DNA of 64,000 nucleotides, from positions 16,849 to 80,848 of the forward strand of contig CAIRYK010000059.1 in assembly GCA_903882805.1 (NCBI GenBank), read 5' to 3'. The notes beneath the pieces were generated by a model. The model ran no database searches. It was given only the letters and a program-made list of their open reading frames with translations, and had not been told where the DNA came from. Each line of letters opens with the position of its first letter. Position 1 is the stretch's first letter. Position numbers and translations under genes: made by a program. This DNA comes from an uncultured Bacteroidota bacterium (lineage in GTDB: Bacteria; Bacteroidota; Bacteroidia; Chitinophagales; Chitinophagaceae). Positions 33,240-43,011 of the stretch are shown here, in pieces.

Positions 33240-35897
33240 TTATTTAATTATTATGTACTGTTTTTTTACATTCCAGCCTTCTATACTCACTTCCATCTTC
33301 TTGCTTTTAACTGGGTTGCTCATCAAAATAATCTTTTTTCGCTCGTTAGGCAGCAAAGTAATATAGTTGTCGCTGCTAAACATAGGAAGTAACCGTTCCT
33401 TTGAATCTGCATCTACCAATGCCAAACGATTGAAAAAAGCCACCGTGTTTTTTCCCCATGGCGTTGTGTGCGACACATTTTCTATCGTTACCTCCACACT
33501 ATCTGCCCCCTTACGCACTGCAAAGATACTAATATTGGCTTGGTCCATTTTACTGAGCCACGAATAATCTCCGGATGCTGATGGCAAAGCGTAAACATTC
33601 TCATCGAGCACGGTGTCGCCTCGGCCTAAAAGCGATAGTTGTAGAAATACGCCTTCCTTTTCTGTGTTTACTGGCAACTTTTTGGGCAGCCGGGCGTAGT
33701 TATCGCAACTGTTGGCAGTAAGTCCGGTAATTTTTTCTACTTCTTCATACAGTCCCGATCTGTTTACCATTCTTATTCGTACGCCGGTTGCTGGCGTATC
33801 GGTAGTATGATTGTTAGCTACCATAATTCGCCGATTGGTAGGGTTGTACATTACATGCAGCGCCGCGGCTCCGGTTTTCACGCCACTCAAACAGGCATTA
33901 GGATCGAGATACACATCGTACATCTGTCCCAGCATTGCCGACCAAGGGTTTTGGGTTTTCCATATCAACACACCGGTGTACCAGTCCCACATACGGGAAG
34001 TAAATCCCTCCATCAATGCTCTGTACTGATTATAGTTCACCAGTTGCGCTTTCTTCGCAAAGTCCTCTGCATCGGCAGGATGGCCAAAAACCTCCACTGC
34101 CGAATCGTAAGACGAGTATTTATGGTATTGCCATACAGAATCTACTACCCATTTATGGACTATGGTGTCGTAAAATGGCGCTACTCTGTTCTGCGGCGGT
34201 ATTATCCGGACTATACTCTCGTAATCGCCCAACCCTATAGACCCTATCTCAGAGTTGAAAGGAAAAGACCTGTGCTCCCAAAAGTAATTGTCCTTTTGTA
34301 TGGTATATGGCCCGTCGCCGCTTTTGTACGACATGCTATCGTCATTGCTGAACTCAAAGAAAAAGCGCGTGCCGTCGAGTAAAGGCAATAGAGAATCGCG
34401 CAATGGCTTCAGTATATCCAGCGGCGGACGAATCTCGTTGCCGCCGCACCAAATAGCCAACGAGGCATGGTTGCGCAGTAGTTTTATCTGGTCTATGCAG
34501 GTAGCTAAAAACAGTTTGTGATCTTCGGGGTACTTACGACGGGCATTGGTGTCTTCCAATTTCAGCGGGTCGTACCATCGGCCATTGCAGTCGCCCGACA
34601 CCCAAAAATCCTGAAACACCAGCAAGCCGTATTTGTCGCAAGCATCGTAAAACTCAGGCCGTTCGGTAATGCCGCCGCCCCACACCCGTATCATATTCAG
34701 CCCCATATCGCGGTGATACCGCACCTCTGCATCATAGCGTTCTTTACTCAGCCGCAACTGCGCATCAGACAGTATCCAGTTGCCGCCTTTAATAAACACA
34801 GGTTGCCCGTTTACGCGTATTTCTCTGCTTTTGGTATGCTTGTTCCATACATATTCTATCGCCCTTACGCCTACGTTTAAATTAGCTTCGTCCGACGGAT
34901 TGTCGCCGCCGGCAAATACCTGCACCTTCAGCGGATACAAATACTGCGGCCCTACTCCATTGGGCCACCAGAGCTGAGGATCTTGTATGGCCATAGCGGG
35001 AAACTTTACTGGTATGCGCTCATGTGGTTGCGCCATAACATCTACGGTTACGCTGCGCCCGCCCAGCTTACATACCAGCTTGCTATTTACTAGTTCGTCG
35101 CTGGTGTTTACTACATCGGCGGTTATGTGCACCATTGCTGGCTCCTGCTTACCCTGCGGAAGCCTCGCCCCCGGAACGCTTGTAGTTACATGCAGGTTTT
35201 CTAAAATAGCCCTGCCTGTGCGGCGCACTATTACTTTATCCCATATACCGGTATTGCGGTCGCGTATCGGTTGTATCCAGTCCCACCCTGCGGCAAACTG
35301 ATTGGTGATATTGTGCGCTATCACGCCGTCGCCGCCCTGCCCTCCATTGGGGTTGCCCACCGGCAGCGGCGGATATACTATCACTGCCAACCGGTTCTGC
35401 CCTGTTGCCGATAAAAACGAGGTAATATCCATACCCTGTGTCAGGTACATGCTCCGGTATTGCCGCGCATTTACCTTGTGCCCGTTCAGGAACACATCGC
35501 AACTATTGTTTACGCCGCGCAGCGTTAGCCATACCTTCTCACCGGACGCAGAAGCCGCCTCTGTAAAGTCTTTTACAAACCAATAAGTATAGTAGGCATT
35601 ACCGGTATGGTATATATCGGGTATCTGCTTATTGTTCATTCCGTAAAACGGATCGGGGATCAAGCGGTTGTGCAGCAGGCTGGTAAGTACAGTACCGGGT
35701 ACTACCGCCTCCATAAACGCATCAAGCGGATAGTCGTTCATAGACAGTTCTACGCCTGTTGCTTTTATATTTTCTGCGCGCGCGCACCGCCAGCCAGTAT
35801 TGAGCTCGTACTCGCGCATAGCAAACAAACTATGCGCCCACGCCAACAGCGCCGCCAGCAACAAACAAGCCCTTTTTATAAAACCCACCTTACGCAT
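33240..35897 (-). CDS. GH2 mannosidase, endo-beta-mannosidase-like
   Basis: The 885-residue protein has a signal peptide (MRKVGFIKRACLLLAALLAWAHSLFA), a GH2 sugar-binding N-domain (about 27-230) with VPGTVLTSLL and LNGHKV, an Ig-like domain and a TIM barrel. The barrel has WGGGITERPEFYDACD, WVSGDCNGRW and the acid/base Glu488 in IWCGGNEIRPP, with a nucleophile candidate Glu550 in NSEIGSIGLG. From memory, the barrel sequence matches plant mannosylglycoprotein endo-beta-mannosidase more closely than bacterial exo-glucosaminidases. That enzyme cleaves Man-beta-1,4-GlcNAc in the N-glycan core. It starts 45 bp past the GH92 stop. Confidence 0.82.
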   Translation of the reverse strand: MRKVGFIKRACLLLAALLAWAHSLFAMREYELNTGWRCARAENIKATGVELSMNDYPLDAFMEAVVPGTVLTSLLHNRLIPDPFYGMNNKQIPDIYHTGNAYYTYWFVKDFTEAASASGEKVWLTLRGVNNSCDVFLNGHKVNARQYRSMYLTQGMDITSFLSATGQNRLAVIVYPPLPVGNPNGGQGGDGVIAHNITNQFAAGWDWIQPIRDRNTGIWDKVIVRRTGRAILENLHVTTSVPGARLPQGKQEPAMVHITADVVNTSDELVNSKLVCKLGGRSVTVDVMAQPHERIPVKFPAMAIQDPQLWWPNGVGPQYLYPLKVQVFAGGDNPSDEANLNVGVRAIEYVWNKHTKSREIRVNGQPVFIKGGNWILSDAQLRLSKERYDAEVRYHRDMGLNMIRVWGGGITERPEFYDACDKYGLLVFQDFWVSGDCNGRWYDPLKLEDTNARRKYPEDHKLFLATCIDQIKLLRNHASLAIWCGGNEIRPPLDILKPLRDSLLPLLDGTRFFFEFSNDDSMSYKSGDGPYTIQKDNYFWEHRSFPFNSEIGSIGLGDYESIVRIIPPQNRVAPFYDTIVHKWVVDSVWQYHKYSSYDSAVEVFGHPADAEDFAKKAQLVNYNQYRALMEGFTSRMWDWYTGVLIWKTQNPWSAMLGQMYDVYLDPNACLSGVKTGAAALHVMYNPTNRRIMVANNHTTDTPATGVRIRMVNRSGLYEEVEKITGLTANSCDNYARLPKKLPVNTEKEGVFLQLSLLGRGDTVLDENVYALPSASGDYSWLSKMDQANISIFAVRKGADSVEVTIENVSHTTPWGKNTVAFFNRLALVDADSKERLLPMFSSDNYITLLPNERKKIILMSNPVKSKKMEVSIEGWNVKKQYIIIK

Positions 35898-35942
35898 TAC
35901 TTTTTTCTGAAAAAATTTCGTCAAGCCGTTTTCTTTCGGCTA

Positions 35943-38213
35943 CTAATCGCCTACCGATGCAGGCCAGTCGGCCTTATCTATACCCCACTGCTTGTTGGGC
36001 TGCGCGCCCATCACAAACTCAAGCGTGCCGCCCTTCATCAGGGTGGCATGGTCTATATAGGTTTTGGTATATGGCTTGCCGTTCAGGGTTACGCTCTGTA
36101 TGTAGGGATGGTCTTTAGCATTGTTCTTTGTTTTTACCACCATCTTTTTGTTGCCGGGCACGCTTACGGCCACCTCGTCAAATACCGGACTGCCAAACAC
36201 GTATTCGCCATTGGCGGGGTTGGCAGGGTAAAAGCCCATCATGCTCCATATAGCCCATGCGCTCATTTGCCCGCAGTCTTCGTTACCCGAATAACCTTCT
36301 GGCTGATCATGGTACATGCTGTCTATTATGTAGCGCACCCTGTGCTGTGTTTTCCAGGGCTGACCCACATAGTTATACATATAGGCTATGTGGTGGCTTG
36401 GCTCGTTGCCATGCGCATATTGGCCTATGAGGCCGCTTACATCGGGCGGGGTTTCCTGAAAATGCGCGGTGGTAGTAGTTACACTAAACAACGAATCGAG
36501 TTTCAACACAAAGTTGTCGTAGCTGCCATACTCGCGCGCCAGACCGCGAATGTCGTGCGGCACAAAAAACGTGTACTGCCAGGCATTGCCTTCTTCAAAC
36601 ATCGCCTTGCCAGGGTCGGTAGACGAGAAATAAGGGTCGAAAGGCACAGTCCAGCTACCATCTGCATTTTTTGCCCTTATGAAACCGGTTGAATGATCGA
36701 ACAGTATTTTATAGGCTTCTGCGCGGTGCATAAACTGCGCATACTCATCCATTTTACCCAGCTTTTTGGCCACCTGCGCTATGCACCAGTCGTCGTAGGC
36801 ATACTCAAGAGTTATGGTTACGCTATAGCCTTCTTTATCTTGTGGCAGGTAGCCATATTTGCGGTAGTGTTTTGTGCCTCTTATATCCTGAAAAGCGCTT
36901 TTCTTCATGGCTTCATAGGCGCGGTTGGCATTTAGTCCGGGGGTGTTTTTCAACACCGCATCTGCCAGTACAGGCACCGCATGGTAGCCGCTCATGCAGC
37001 CGGTTTCCCAGGTGCTCAGATCCCACACGGGCAGCAAGCCTGTTTCGTCGCAAAAAGCCAGCATACTGTTCAGTATATCTACATTGCGCTCCGGCTGGGT
37101 TATGGTAAACAACGGATTCAGTCCGCGGAAGGTATCCCACAGGGAGAATACGGTATAACGCTGTCCGGTATCCATTTTCTTAAGGTCTTCATTGGCATTG
37201 CGATACCTGCCATCAGCATCCGAATACAATACCGGAGCCATACAGGTATGGTACAGTGCGCTGTAGTATATGCGTTTCAGGCGTTCGTCGTTGGTTTTCA
37301 CCTGTATTTTTTCCAGCTCTTTCTCCCATTTCTGCTCAGCGCTTTGCTTTACTTTGTCAAAGTCCCATCCTTTTATTTCATCAAGCGCTTTTACCGCCAT
37401 TTCCCTGCTCACCGACGACAGGGCTACTTTCATCATCACCGGCTTGCCCTTCAGATCGTAAAACTCCAGCTCGCCGTTGTATATAGCGCCATGCTGCTGG
37501 TCCTGATCTACTTCTTTATTGGTGCGGTTGTTGTATACTTTAAACTGCTTCATGGGTTGCGATGTGCGCGCTGCAAAATATACCCGCTGCACATTGGCCC
37601 AGCCTTTAGAGTAGCGATACCCTACCAGCGTGCTGTCGTTTTCCTGCACTATCCGGGTGCGGGTTGGCTGGTCGTAATTGATCATATAGCTCAACTGAAA
37701 TCGCACCACAGGGTCTGACCCTACTGGAAAGGTGTATTTGTGCAGGCCGCAACGCTCTGTGGTAGTAAGGGCTACGTCGACGCCATTACCCAGCTTCACA
37801 CTATAAAAACCCGGACTTGCCTTCTCGTCTTTGTGGCTATAGGGCACCCTGAAATATTGAAACGTATCCCATATCCAGGTGGTATGGGGCATTACCGAAA
37901 TATCGCACCAGTCGCCGCAGCCGGTACCGCTCAGGTGCATATGGCTAAAACCCGCTATTGTGGAGTCGCAATAGTTATAACCGCTACACCAGTCCCACCC
38001 CTGCGAACCGTTATCGGGACTAAGCTGCACCATACCAAAGGGCACTGTAGCCCCCGGATAGGTATGACCATGACCGCCGGTGCCTATAAAGGGGTCTACA
38101 TATTTTATAAGATTAGGAGCTTTGGCCTGCTGCGCCGCAACCGGCAATCCGCCCAGCGCCAACCCTATAAGCGCTATACCTGCGGCAACGATACTCTTCT
38201 TGAATGCAATCAT
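35943..38213 (-). CDS. GH92 alpha-mannosidase
   Basis: The 756-residue protein has a signal peptide ending GGLPVAAQQ. The N-terminal domain opens with the hallmark YVDPFIGTGGHGHTYPGA and SHMHLSGTGCGDW, followed by the (alpha/alpha)6 catalytic domain with calcium-binding and catalytic motifs (GYSGNEDCGQMSAWAIWSMM; the catalytic Glu is near residue 645). GH92 enzymes are calcium-dependent exo-alpha-mannosidases acting on N-glycan mannose and yeast mannan. First gene of the GH92-GH2-GH20 operon. ATG at 38213 chosen. Confidence 0.93.
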   Translation of the reverse strand: MIAFKKSIVAAGIALIGLALGGLPVAAQQAKAPNLIKYVDPFIGTGGHGHTYPGATVPFGMVQLSPDNGSQGWDWCSGYNYCDSTIAGFSHMHLSGTGCGDWCDISVMPHTTWIWDTFQYFRVPYSHKDEKASPGFYSVKLGNGVDVALTTTERCGLHKYTFPVGSDPVVRFQLSYMINYDQPTRTRIVQENDSTLVGYRYSKGWANVQRVYFAARTSQPMKQFKVYNNRTNKEVDQDQQHGAIYNGELEFYDLKGKPVMMKVALSSVSREMAVKALDEIKGWDFDKVKQSAEQKWEKELEKIQVKTNDERLKRIYYSALYHTCMAPVLYSDADGRYRNANEDLKKMDTGQRYTVFSLWDTFRGLNPLFTITQPERNVDILNSMLAFCDETGLLPVWDLSTWETGCMSGYHAVPVLADAVLKNTPGLNANRAYEAMKKSAFQDIRGTKHYRKYGYLPQDKEGYSVTITLEYAYDDWCIAQVAKKLGKMDEYAQFMHRAEAYKILFDHSTGFIRAKNADGSWTVPFDPYFSSTDPGKAMFEEGNAWQYTFFVPHDIRGLAREYGSYDNFVLKLDSLFSVTTTTAHFQETPPDVSGLIGQYAHGNEPSHHIAYMYNYVGQPWKTQHRVRYIIDSMYHDQPEGYSGNEDCGQMSAWAIWSMMGFYPANPANGEYVFGSPVFDEVAVSVPGNKKMVVKTKNNAKDHPYIQSVTLNGKPYTKTYIDHATLMKGGTLEFVMGAQPNKQWGIDKADWPASVGD

Positions 38214-38378
38214 CACTTAACAATTGAAGTTTTCCGCACACATCGATGTTGGGCGCGGCTCATAAAAGTAGCTATTTTTCTTTTATACCCATTGGTTGCA
38301 TTATCAGGCTTATTTAGGTAAATTTACAATTAGGTGCGGCGGCCCATTTGGCGTTCTACCTGTAAAAAAGACTACACG

Positions 38379-39797
38379 ATGAACAGAAGAAGATTTGTAC
38401 AGCAAACCACCCTCGCTACCACTGCGCTATTGCTATCGCGCTACACCGGCGCATGGGCTACCGATAAGACCTACCCTACGGTGCGCATACCCGAAAAAGA
38501 CCGCAACTTCAAGAGCGCTGGTGTAGAAAAACTGATAGCTGAGGTAAAACAAAACATAGGCAACAAGGAAATAGCCTGGCTGTTTGAAAACTGCTTCCCA
38601 AATACGCTGGATACTACTGTAGACTTTGAAATGAACAATGGCCAGCCCGACACTTATGTAATAACCGGCGACATAGACGCTATGTGGCTCCGCGATTCAT
38701 CGGCGCAGGTGTGGCCCTATCTGGACCTGTGCAAAGACGACGAACCGCTGCGCCAGCTGATAAAGGGCGTGATAAACCGGCATGTACAATGTATACTGAA
38801 AGACCCTTACGCCAATGCCTTTTACAAAGACCAACGCAAGAAAAGCCCGTGGAACAACGATATTACAGCAATGCAGCGCGGCATACACGAGCGAAAATGG
38901 GAGATAGACAGCCTTTGCTACCCTATCAGGTTGGCACACGGCTACTGGAAAGCCACCGGCGACGCATCGCCCTTTGATGCCCAATGGGCGGCCGCTATGA
39001 AGCTGGTATTGAAAACTTTTAAAGAACAACAACGCATGGAGGGCAAGGGGCCCTATAGCTTTATGCGCAGATCGGAATACGGAACGGATACAGTGCCGCT
39101 GGGCGGCTACGGCTACCCTGTGCGGCCCAATGGCATGATATGCAGCGCCTTCCGCCCCAGCGACGACGCAACCATTTATCCCTACTTGGTGCCTTCCAAC
39201 TATTTCGCATTCGAGAGTCTGAGCCAGATGATATCGTTGGCTCAGGCAGCGAAGCAACCGCTGGACACAGCGGCCATAGAAGAAATGATGAAACAGATAG
39301 CCACCGGCCTTGGCAACGACTCTAAGGTGAAACTGGATAAATTTGGTGAAATATTTGCCTACGAGGTAAACGGCTACGGCAGTTGCAACCTGATGGACGA
39401 TGCCAATGTGCCCTCGCTGCTCTCTATGAGCTACCTGATACCCTCGCTAAAAACCGACACTACTTACAAAAACACCCGCAAATTTGTGCTATCGGGCGAA
39501 AACCCGTTTTTCTTCAAAGGCAAGGCAGGCGAAGGCATAGGAGGCCCACACGTGGGTGTAGACAATATATGGCCTATAAGCATAGCCATGCGCGGCCTTA
39601 CCAGCGACAACGAGCAAGAAATAAAACAATGCATAGACATGCTGCAAAAATGCCACGCAGGCACCGGCTTTATGCACGAATCGTTTCATAAAGACGATGC
39701 TACCCAATTTACCCGCCCATGGTTTGCCTGGGCCAACACCCTGTTTGGCGAGTTTATATGGAAGGTATATAGAGAGCGGCCGGCATTGCTGGGGTAG
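38379..39797 (+). CDS. GH125 exo-alpha-1,6-mannosidase
   Basis: The 472-residue protein starts with a twin-arginine-like signal, MNRRRFVQQTTLATTALLL. It has the GH125 signatures GDIDAMWLRDSSAQVWPYL with the likely general acid Asp106, DPYANAFYKDQRKKSPWNND, FRPSDDATIYPYLVPSN and the late HESFHKDDATQFTRPWFAWAN. The family removes alpha-1,6-linked mannose by inversion, an activity needed on the N-glycan core after GH92 has acted. It is divergent from the GH92 gene with 165 bp between starts, so a shared control region is likely. The start at 38379 gives the RR motif. Confidence 0.92.
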   Translation: MNRRRFVQQTTLATTALLLSRYTGAWATDKTYPTVRIPEKDRNFKSAGVEKLIAEVKQNIGNKEIAWLFENCFPNTLDTTVDFEMNNGQPDTYVITGDIDAMWLRDSSAQVWPYLDLCKDDEPLRQLIKGVINRHVQCILKDPYANAFYKDQRKKSPWNNDITAMQRGIHERKWEIDSLCYPIRLAHGYWKATGDASPFDAQWAAAMKLVLKTFKEQQRMEGKGPYSFMRRSEYGTDTVPLGGYGYPVRPNGMICSAFRPSDDATIYPYLVPSNYFAFESLSQMISLAQAAKQPLDTAAIEEMMKQIATGLGNDSKVKLDKFGEIFAYEVNGYGSCNLMDDANVPSLLSMSYLIPSLKTDTTYKNTRKFVLSGENPFFFKGKAGEGIGGPHVGVDNIWPISIAMRGLTSDNEQEIKQCIDMLQKCHAGTGFMHESFHKDDATQFTRPWFAWANTLFGEFIWKVYRERPALLG

Positions 39798-39933
39798 AAA
39801 TTGACTAATTTTACTTATTGGCAAAAAATAAAGAAAAAAATAAAAATAAAATTCTGTGGTTTGTTTTTTTAACTAACTTTAGTTTCAAAACAAAACCTAA
39901 AAACAAAAACATGAAAAAAAATAGATTATTTTT

Positions 39934-40434
39934 ATGCTATTCTTGGTTGCAGCAAACCATGCCATTGCACAAACAAGTGGGTCTATGACAATTACTAACT
40001 ACAACCCCGATTGCTCGTTGGATATAACGTTAGTGGCTAAAACACCCATGAACTCCAACTACACTTGCGACCTTGTTTCGAACCCAATCCATCTTGATGC
40101 TAACGGAACAGGCACTTATGTTTTCACCTCTTCCAACCCTTGGACTTTCTTCACAAGTGTTGGTTGGTCGTCCTACGCATCATACGTTCCTGCGGCAAAT
40201 TGGTACGATTATTCTTTATACGCTTACGACTTTTTCTGGACAGATATAAAATTTGACTGGACTTGTGACTTACCTTGCTCACCAAGCATAATTACTGGCA
40301 ATAAAATGAGTGTTAATGGTGCCGGTTGTTTTAGTGCTAGTCCAAATTGGAGTGGTCCTGATTGTACTTCCGCTACAAGCTACTTTAATTCTACAGGTAC
40401 AGCATTAAATGATGTTACAATTGACTTCAATTAA
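39934..40434 (+). CDS. Secreted protein of unknown function, probably frameshifted at its start
   Basis: The 166-residue frame starts MLFLVAANHAIAQTSG and contains six Cys and many Tyr/Trp (NYNPDCSLDITLVAK, WTCDLPCSPS), suggesting a small disulfide-stabilised beta domain. The start looks truncated. An ATG at 39911 opens MKKNRLF in another frame; adding one T to the five-T run at 39929-39933 would join it to this frame and give a complete signal peptide (MKKNRLFFMLFLVAANHAIAQ). A sequencing error or real slippage at the homopolymer are both possible. The NHL gene starts 21 bp downstream, so the two may be co-transcribed. Confidence 0.65.
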   Translation: MLFLVAANHAIAQTSGSMTITNYNPDCSLDITLVAKTPMNSNYTCDLVSNPIHLDANGTGTYVFTSSNPWTFFTSVGWSSYASYVPAANWYDYSLYAYDFFWTDIKFDWTCDLPCSPSIITGNKMSVNGAGCFSASPNWSGPDCTSATSYFNSTGTALNDVTIDFN

Positions 40435-40455
40435 TTTTTCAAAGTTCGAAACATC

Positions 40456-42132
40456 ATGGCAATTAAACGATATATACCTGCATTAGTACTCGTACTTCTC
40501 ACCCACATAGTTACAGCCCAAACCATTTACACCTGCTTCGGCAACGGTATGGTAGGTTCTGCCGGAGACGGCGGTCCCGCAAGCGCAGCACAACTTAGTG
40601 CTCCTGTGGCTATAGCTGCCGATGCTATTGGCAATCTTTATGTTGCCGATGCTGGCACAGGAGGGTATAGAGTAAGGAAAATTGACCGAAGAGGATATAT
40701 TTATACCCATGCTGGGACAGGCATATCTGGATACAGTGGAGATGGCGGACCGGCAACTAATGCACAATTTAAAACCCCTGCCAGTTTAACTTTCGACAAT
40801 TTTGGCAATATGTATATTGCTGATGCGAATGACCATCGCATACGAAAAATTGACACTACCGGAATGATAACTACAATTGCGGGTACCGGTGTATTCGGGT
40901 ATTCCGGCGATGGCGGCCCAGCTACAAATGCCCAAATAAACAATCCAATCCAACTATTATGGGAAAACAGAACTGGTTATTTGCTAATTAGCGACCAAAG
41001 CAACCATGTAGTTCGAAAAATTGACCGGGATGGCGTTATCACAACTATTGCCGGAACAGGTTTTTTAGGATATAGTGGCGATGCCGGTCCAGCAACTAAC
41101 GCAACCCTTAACAAGCCTGTCGGATTGGCATTTGATACAATCGGAAATTTATATATTGGCGAATTCTTCAATCATACCATTAGAAAAATAGACACTAATG
41201 GCATTATCACCACTTTTGCAGGCACAGGTATTTCAGGTTTTTCAGGCGATGGCGGCCCAGCGTCTGTAGCACTTGTTAACAGACCCTGCTATATTGCGAT
41301 TGACGATATAGGAAATTTGTACTTTTCTGACCAGACCAATGCACGTATTAGAAAAATAACGCCATCCGGAATCATTTCGACAATAGCAGGAACCGGAGTT
41401 AGGGGCTTCAGTGGTGATGGTGGAGCGGCTACAAGTGCAATGATACACAGCACTGCAGGAATTTACATAGCCAATAATTGCAGCAGTAATATTTTGATAG
41501 CGGACCAAAGTAACCACAGAGTACGCGTAATAACCAACAACTACAATCCACCGGCATTCAGTGCGGGGCATACCCAAAGTTTAGATGCTTGCCGCGATTC
41601 TACAACAGCTATCAACAGCTTGCTTACCGTTATTGAAACAGATGTTAATCAGGAACTGACATGGAGCGTACTACAGCCACCTGCAAACGGAACGCTACTA
41701 GCCGATTACAATACATTATCTACAGGTGGCGCTGTTTCGCCAATGGGGCTTACCTACACACCCTCCACCGGCTATGTGGGTGCAGATTCGTTCAGGGTAC
41801 AACTTTACGATTGCACCTACATGCACGACTCTACCACTGTTTATGTAACCATTGCCCCATGCGCACTGAGTACATTCAATAAGCTATCAACAATAAACAC
41901 CCTAACTATTGCCCCAAACCCAAGCAATGGGTCGTTTACCTTAACCCTACCAAACACCGGCAACGAAACAAATACCATAACCATCAGCAATACTACCGGC
42001 GAAAAAGTGCATGAATTTTCAACAACAGATAATACGGTTGCGCTAAAACTGAACCTGCCCAATGGTCTATATTTTATAACCGTTCGTAGCGCCAGCCACC
42101 TCGAAAATGCAAAAATTGTGATTTCGGAATGA
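40456..42132 (+). CDS. Secreted six-bladed NHL propeller with Ig-like and T9SS domains
   Basis: The 558-residue protein has a signal peptide (MAIKRYIPALVLVLLTHIVTAQ), then six NHL blades (about 22-355) recognised by GDGGPATNA, FDNFGNMYIADA and IRKIDTTG. An Ig/cadherin-like domain (about 370-460) includes TWSVLQPPANGTLL and YTPSTGYVGADSFRV. The last 80 residues are a type A T9SS sorting domain (IAPNPSNGSFTLTLP ... NGLYFITVRS). The layout is that of a secreted surface binding protein; the ligand is unknown. Confidence 0.85.
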   Translation: MAIKRYIPALVLVLLTHIVTAQTIYTCFGNGMVGSAGDGGPASAAQLSAPVAIAADAIGNLYVADAGTGGYRVRKIDRRGYIYTHAGTGISGYSGDGGPATNAQFKTPASLTFDNFGNMYIADANDHRIRKIDTTGMITTIAGTGVFGYSGDGGPATNAQINNPIQLLWENRTGYLLISDQSNHVVRKIDRDGVITTIAGTGFLGYSGDAGPATNATLNKPVGLAFDTIGNLYIGEFFNHTIRKIDTNGIITTFAGTGISGFSGDGGPASVALVNRPCYIAIDDIGNLYFSDQTNARIRKITPSGIISTIAGTGVRGFSGDGGAATSAMIHSTAGIYIANNCSSNILIADQSNHRVRVITNNYNPPAFSAGHTQSLDACRDSTTAINSLLTVIETDVNQELTWSVLQPPANGTLLADYNTLSTGGAVSPMGLTYTPSTGYVGADSFRVQLYDCTYMHDSTTVYVTIAPCALSTFNKLSTINTLTIAPNPSNGSFTLTLPNTGNETNTITISNTTGEKVHEFSTTDNTVALKLNLPNGLYFITVRSASHLENAKIVISE

Positions 42133-42265
42133 GACGGTGAGCTACAAATATGGAACACGGATGGGTAAAAATCCGGCGTTTGTCATTTGCCAAACAAGTG
42201 AAATAAGAAATAAAATAGCCCCATTTTTTCTTAAAAGCACAATTTTGGTAAAATAAGGTAATTCC

Positions 42266-42305
42266 ATTTAGCTTATTTTACTAAATCACCGCAAATAAGC
42301 TAAAT
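42266..42305. repeat. Perfect inverted repeat, AT-rich
   Basis: A 13-bp perfect stem (ATTTAGCTTATTT and complement) with a 14-base loop. It lies just before the scpB terminator, in the space between the convergent NHL and scpB genes. No T tract follows, so it is not an obvious terminator; it may be an RNA-stability or regulatory hairpin. Confidence 0.5.
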
Positions 42306-42313
42306 CTAACCCA

Positions 42314-42340
42314 CAAAAAAACCGCATCAGGAGGATGCGG
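42314..42340 (-). terminator. Terminator of scpB
   Basis: On minus, CCGCATC and GATGCGG enclose a 5-base loop, followed by a seven-T tract, about 35 bp past the stop at 42373. Confidence 0.8.
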
Positions 42341-42372
42341 CCGGGTTGTGAATTGTAATCTGTTTGTATGTG

Positions 42373-43011
42373 TTATGAAGCTTGTTTCAGTATGCTAGGC
42401 GCGCCGTTTATCATTAGCGGATTAGCGTCGGCGGGTTGTGCGTCTTCGCTGCTAGTAGGCATTACTATGTTTATGTCTGTTATGTCTTTAAGCTGCGGCA
42501 ACTGCGATGGCGAGTTGATGCCCAGATAATCCATAAAGCTCTTAGAGGTATTGTATATCAGCGGCTTGCCTACCATGTTCTCATTTCTGCCCGATATTAC
42601 TATCAGTTCTTTTTCCAGCAGTTTCTGTATGCTGTAGTCGGCGCTTACTCCGCGTATATATTCTATCTCGCTCTTAGTAATGGGCTGCTTGTAGGCTATT
42701 ATAGACAATGTTTCCATTGCTGCATTAGACAGCTTTTTGATGTGCTTTTCGCCATTGAGTTGCAATACGGTTTTGTGATAGGCCTTCTTGGTAAGGAACT
42801 GAAAACCACCACCCACTTCTCTTAGCTGAAAAGGAAAATATGAAGTTTCGTACTTCTCCCGAATAGCATCGAGACAAGTAGAAATGCGCTCCGACTCAAT
42901 AACTACTTCCAAAGCCTGACCAACTATTTCGGTCATTTCTATCTGCGTCAGCGGACGTTCGCTGGCAAATATAAGGGCTTCAATGTGGGGCATTAGTTGT
43001 TCGATATCCAT
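42373..43011 (-). CDS. scpB: Segregation and condensation protein B
   Basis: The 212-residue protein has two winged-helix domains: IEALIFASERPLTQIEMTEIV near the N-terminus, and the family's best-kept block LSNAAMETLSIIAYKQPITKSEIEYIRGV at about 95-125. ScpB dimers bind ScpA and the SMC ATPase to condense and segregate the chromosome. ScpA is not in the window. Length and motifs are standard. It is transcribed alone from 43011. Confidence 0.9.
   Translation of the reverse strand: MDIEQLMPHIEALIFASERPLTQIEMTEIVGQALEVVIESERISTCLDAIREKYETSYFPFQLREVGGGFQFLTKKAYHKTVLQLNGEKHIKKLSNAAMETLSIIAYKQPITKSEIEYIRGVSADYSIQKLLEKELIVISGRNENMVGKPLIYNTSKSFMDYLGINSPSQLPQLKDITDINIVMPTSSEDAQPADANPLMINGAPSILKQAS

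Noticed and set aside
36000..37700. Overlapping plus-strand ORFs inside the GH92 gene, up to 245 codons
   Set aside because: The GH92 frame is continuous with all motifs; the opposite-strand frames are compositional shadows.
42266..42305. Second terminator for the NHL gene at 40456
   Set aside because: The inverted repeat is perfect but AT-rich and has no T tract after it, so it is listed as a repeat, not a terminator.
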